From: Glandiceps talaboti
Taxonomy: Eukaryota > Hemichordata > Enteropneusta > Spengelidae
DNA: 64,000 bases
Reading direction: 5' to 3'
Assembly (NCBI RefSeq): GCF_964340395.1
Contig: NC_135551.1
Coordinates: 14,651,003-14,715,002, forward strand
Under the pieces are notes generated by a model. The model saw only the letters and a list, made by a program, of their open reading frames with translations, was not told the origin of the DNA and did not search any database. The stretch's first letter is position 1, and the number at the start of each line of letters is the position of its first letter. Below, one piece after another: positions 61,066-64,000 of the stretch. Position numbers and translations under genes: made by a program.

Positions 61066-61915
61066 TAATAATAATAATAATAAAATATATTTATTCAGGG
61101 TAGCTCAAGTAAGTATTACAGTACAAAAGTAAGTGAAACACTTCTTTCCGTTGAGGCCCTCACACTGGACAAAAAAAAAATCATACACACATGCTCAGAC
61201 AGAACGAAAGCAAAACACTGCACAATAAATTAATGTGAGAAAAAAAATACTCGATGAGCGAATTGTGAACTAACACACAACAGCAGTGACAAAGAATTCG
61301 CAAACGGATGCAATGAATACAAAGTTACATGACTGAACAAGGGGACAGAAACAGCTGACACTAAGACAATTGGTGATATCTCTTCTTGTACCTGGCTGAA
61401 AAACCAGGTGACGTTTTAGCACCTGGCTACTTGGGCTGAGCGTCCAAGTAGTGGGTTTTGTATAGCCTTTTAAATATACTAGTGTTTTCAGCTGTTTTCA
61501 AGTTGTCTGGTAGGGAGTTCCAGGTATTTCCACCCCTGTGAGTGAACTTTCGTAGGGCATAGTTATTTTTTGCTGGAGCAATGAAAACACCATTTGCTTT
61601 GCTAAGCCTTGTGTTATGACTATGGACGGCTGAAAGAGGGGTAAAACAGTTAAGTAGATATGTGGGGACATTGCTGTGGTAACAATTGTAGGCCATCGTA
61701 CTTAAATGGAATTGCTGTCTCTCAACGAGAGAAGGCCATCCTAATGTCTGCCTAACTTTAGTTGATAACGTTCTGATTGGACACCTAATAATAGTTTTGC
61801 CCGCCCTGTTTAAAAGACGTTCAAGTTTACATAATAAAGTAGAATTACAATTTGACCAGACTACGTCACCGTAGTCAAAGACTGGTAGTATCATTGATTC
61901 GATGAATACTCTATT
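61066..61915 (-). mobile_element. 5'-truncated non-LTR retrotransposon (LINE), 3' end
   Basis: A minus-strand frame of 155 codons (61894-61427) encodes the C-terminal end of a LINE reverse transcriptase: ILPVFDYGDVVWSN, RLLNRAGKTIIR, LGWPSLVERQQFHL, PTYLLNCF, ALRKFTHRGGNTWNSLPDNL and a closing FKRLYKTHYL. Homology begins just upstream of the ATG and is cut by a TGA, so the catalytic YxDD region is absent. The 3' end carries an AATAAA-like stretch and a (TTA)n tail, as in CR1/Jockey-type elements. It is not able to move by itself. Confidence 0.8.
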
Positions 61916-61925
61916 TCATATGAGT

Positions 61926-61988
61926 TCACAGCAACAGCAGCAACAACAACAACAACAGCAACAACAACAACAACAACAACAACAACAA
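61926..61988. repeat. (CAA/CAG)n microsatellite
   Basis: CAACAG then CAA units next to the truncated 5' end of the LINE. Confidence 0.93.
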
Positions 61989-62399
61989 ATTCTTGTAATT
62001 CTAATCAATGTTACTTTTTGTGATTCTGGAGAAACATCGACATATTTCAAGACAATACTAACACCATGACCAAAGGATCATTCTCACACGACTTCTGTGA
62101 AATACAAAAGAGTGTATTAGGATTTAAGTCTTTGATTCCACAGCTTCACAATTAAAAAAAAACAGGTTGCAAAGAAAGGGGTATAGTATGGCAAAGTATG
62201 GAAGTATGAAAAATATGATATATTGTTCGAGATGTTGAAATATCACACTGCCGCCAAAGGTTGGTACATTAGTATTCAATTAGTTCTTCGAATACATGGC
62301 TCGTGAAAGACCTGCAATTTCCTTCTTTGTTGGGTACATCAAACATTTGCACTACATTTTTTTTTATAATTTGAACAATAGTTTCCACTAAATACATAC

Positions 62400-62514
62400 C
62401 TGTAACCCAGATGCCAAACGCCAAAAGCTCGTTCATTAGGTGACCAATCAATCGTGAATGCAAAGTTGGAAAGTACTTCCACTTCTTCATGATCAAGAGG
62501 GGCTTCATCTAACC
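62400..62514 (-). CDS. Possible orphan coding exon
   Basis: A minus-strand frame reads EAPLDHEEVEVLSNFAFTID then WSPNERAFGVWHLGY and meets a perfect donor (ACAG-GTATGT). The text is protein-like, but the upstream side is G-rich with a poor acceptor (GGGGTTAG), and no partner exon was found. No family recognised. Confidence 0.25.
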
Positions 62515-62539
62515 CCAATTCACACTCCCCCACCCCCAC

Positions 62540-64000
62540 TCACACACACTTCATATATGCTTTCAACTGGAAGTGTCATATTTGCGGAATATTATATTAA
62601 ACGATGATATTTCATCTATAAATCTTGTTCGAGACCGTTGAAACATTTCAGGCCCACCCAGTAGGGCAAGATATGAAAAGTAACCAGGCCCCTGACATCA
62701 TTTCAAAAACTAAGTACATTTGTGAAGGTCAAAATTTACTACCAGCTGTAATAAACAGACATGCCAACCGCAACCAGTAAAAATGTAAACATTCAACGTA
62801 ATACTTGTTTCCTTCAACTTACCTCTGTAATTTTATTTGTCCATGTATGCGTTTTTATCAAAGTTAATTTATATTTTTTGCTGTTTGGTACAGAGAACTT
62901 CCATACACGTATATAATTTTACCACCGTATTAGGATGTATTTTGTTTCTATTGTGTAACTCGCATCCCAAATTGTCTTAATTTGTCGGGTCCATGGACGT
63001 TGCTTAGTACTAAGGACCTAGGGAATTATTTTAATGATTCCCGCCAGAATTACTTTTCCTGCTGCTTTCATAGTCTTATGTCTTTTTCTGGTGGAATAAA
63101 TCTCAATGCATTTCGTTTCGTTTCGTTTTGATTTAATTCCAACACAGCTCGGCTCGGCTCAGCTCCACACTACTCTACTCTAGATCTACTCCACTCCACT
63201 CCACTCCACTCCGCTCAGCTCAGCTCCGCTCACCTCAACTCAGCCCAGCCTTTGTCACAAATGTCATAATTTCCACGTAATAAATCGATAGACTTATCAG
63301 CCTGCCATAAATGTTTGGGGGAAGGCAGAATAGACGGCGCCCACAACGGCTGATCTGTCAGTCTAGAAATCACAGTGACTGTACAATCTGGCTCGAATTC
63401 AGACATGATTTCAGATTGAATGACGTAGTTGTAACACTCTGCTTCTCTAAGTCCTACCTGAAAACGCTTGAAAACAAAGTGAAAGGTTTATATGATATAA
63501 TGTGCCCCTATCGTAATCGTCTAGCTCAGTATTATACAATGTGAACATTACGCTATCTTTCTGCCAGCAATAGCACCCGACATGGAATAATATATGGTGC
63601 CGCCAAATATGCAGGTGTTACTACCGTGTCAATATTATTATACACGTATTTCAAAGAAGGCTAGAATCTGTTTTCTCTTATGATATGTAATCATTATTTC
63701 CAACATATAACATTTTGTTTTGCCGTTTTGAGTGAGATTTTATCTCACACACGTGGGATCATATTAAAGTTAACATTTCATGATATTAAATCATAATCAT
63801 AATATCTTACTATACATCACTATACATCACAGTCATAAACCAGAGTTCTTACTGAATGCAGTCTGTGTGTTCTTTAACGACCGTTGATATGGCTTCGTGT
63901 AATGACATTTAGTACATAATGACGTCAAATGAGTTATAATTAAATACGCCGCAGGTCACAACTGACGAATAGATTTATTAAATGTCAAACAGTTCGTTTG
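62540..64000. other. Intergenic, with CTCGG/CACTC simple repeat
   Basis: Degenerate pentamer run (CTCGG, CTCAG, CTCCA) at about 63110-63245. A plus-strand frame at 63311-63544 matches nothing I know. No gene supported. Confidence 0.5.

Noticed and set aside
61427-61894. A host gene
   Set aside because: Matches the C-terminal end of LINE reverse transcriptases, with a (TTA)n tail and a truncated 5' end.

Overview
This is animal nuclear DNA: AT-rich, gene-sparse, full of microsatellites and interspersed repeats, with small exons bounded by GT-AG introns. Netrin-receptor (UNC5)-type Ig domains, CUB and LDL-receptor class A domains, a rhodopsin-family GPCR and the 3' end of a LINE all point to a marine invertebrate. 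A hemichordate or amphioxus-like deuterostome would fit, but this is a guess from protein style and repeat content and the sequence cannot settle it.

Layout. 1-7.97 kb: intergenic repeats, including a possible tRNA-derived SINE at about 6.07-6.35 kb. 7972-8970 (+): an intronless GPCR. 9-14.8 kb: repeat-rich intergenic DNA. 14.8-27.2 kb (-): gene B, which encodes a predicted secreted protein of 645 aa in 12 exons (signal peptide, five UNC5-like Ig domains, helix-like linker, LDLa, short tail), plus a 70-aa ORF just downstream. 27.3-32 kb: intergenic, with a decayed copy of that downstream segment and a nest of MITEs. 32.05-59.2 kb (-): gene A, which encodes a predicted secreted protein of 1671 aa in 18 exons (signal peptide, 13 CUB-type domains, linker, LDLa, tail). 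59.2-64 kb: intergenic, with a 5'-truncated LINE at 61.07-61.92 kb.

Main result. Genes A and B are tandem paralogs in the same orientation. They share the 5' flank, signal-peptide exon, short exon 2, 66-nt linker exon, 159-nt LDLa exon, terminal exon and 3' flank. The central part, however, is 13 CUB exons in A and UNC5-type Ig exons in B. Every internal exon from exon 3 onward begins and ends in phase 1, so whole domains can be swapped, duplicated or skipped without a frameshift. My hand-assembled models close perfectly in frame (5016 nt and 1938 nt including stop). Neither has a transmembrane segment, so both are predicted to be extracellular.

A further exon in intron 2 of gene A (56468-56302) fits the phase of exon 2. 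It encodes two 15-residue repeats ending in dibasic Lys-Lys, then a stop and an AATAAA signal. Spliced to exons 1-2 it would give a 99-aa secreted, neuropeptide-precursor-like isoform. All splice models are by eye, with no transcript evidence.
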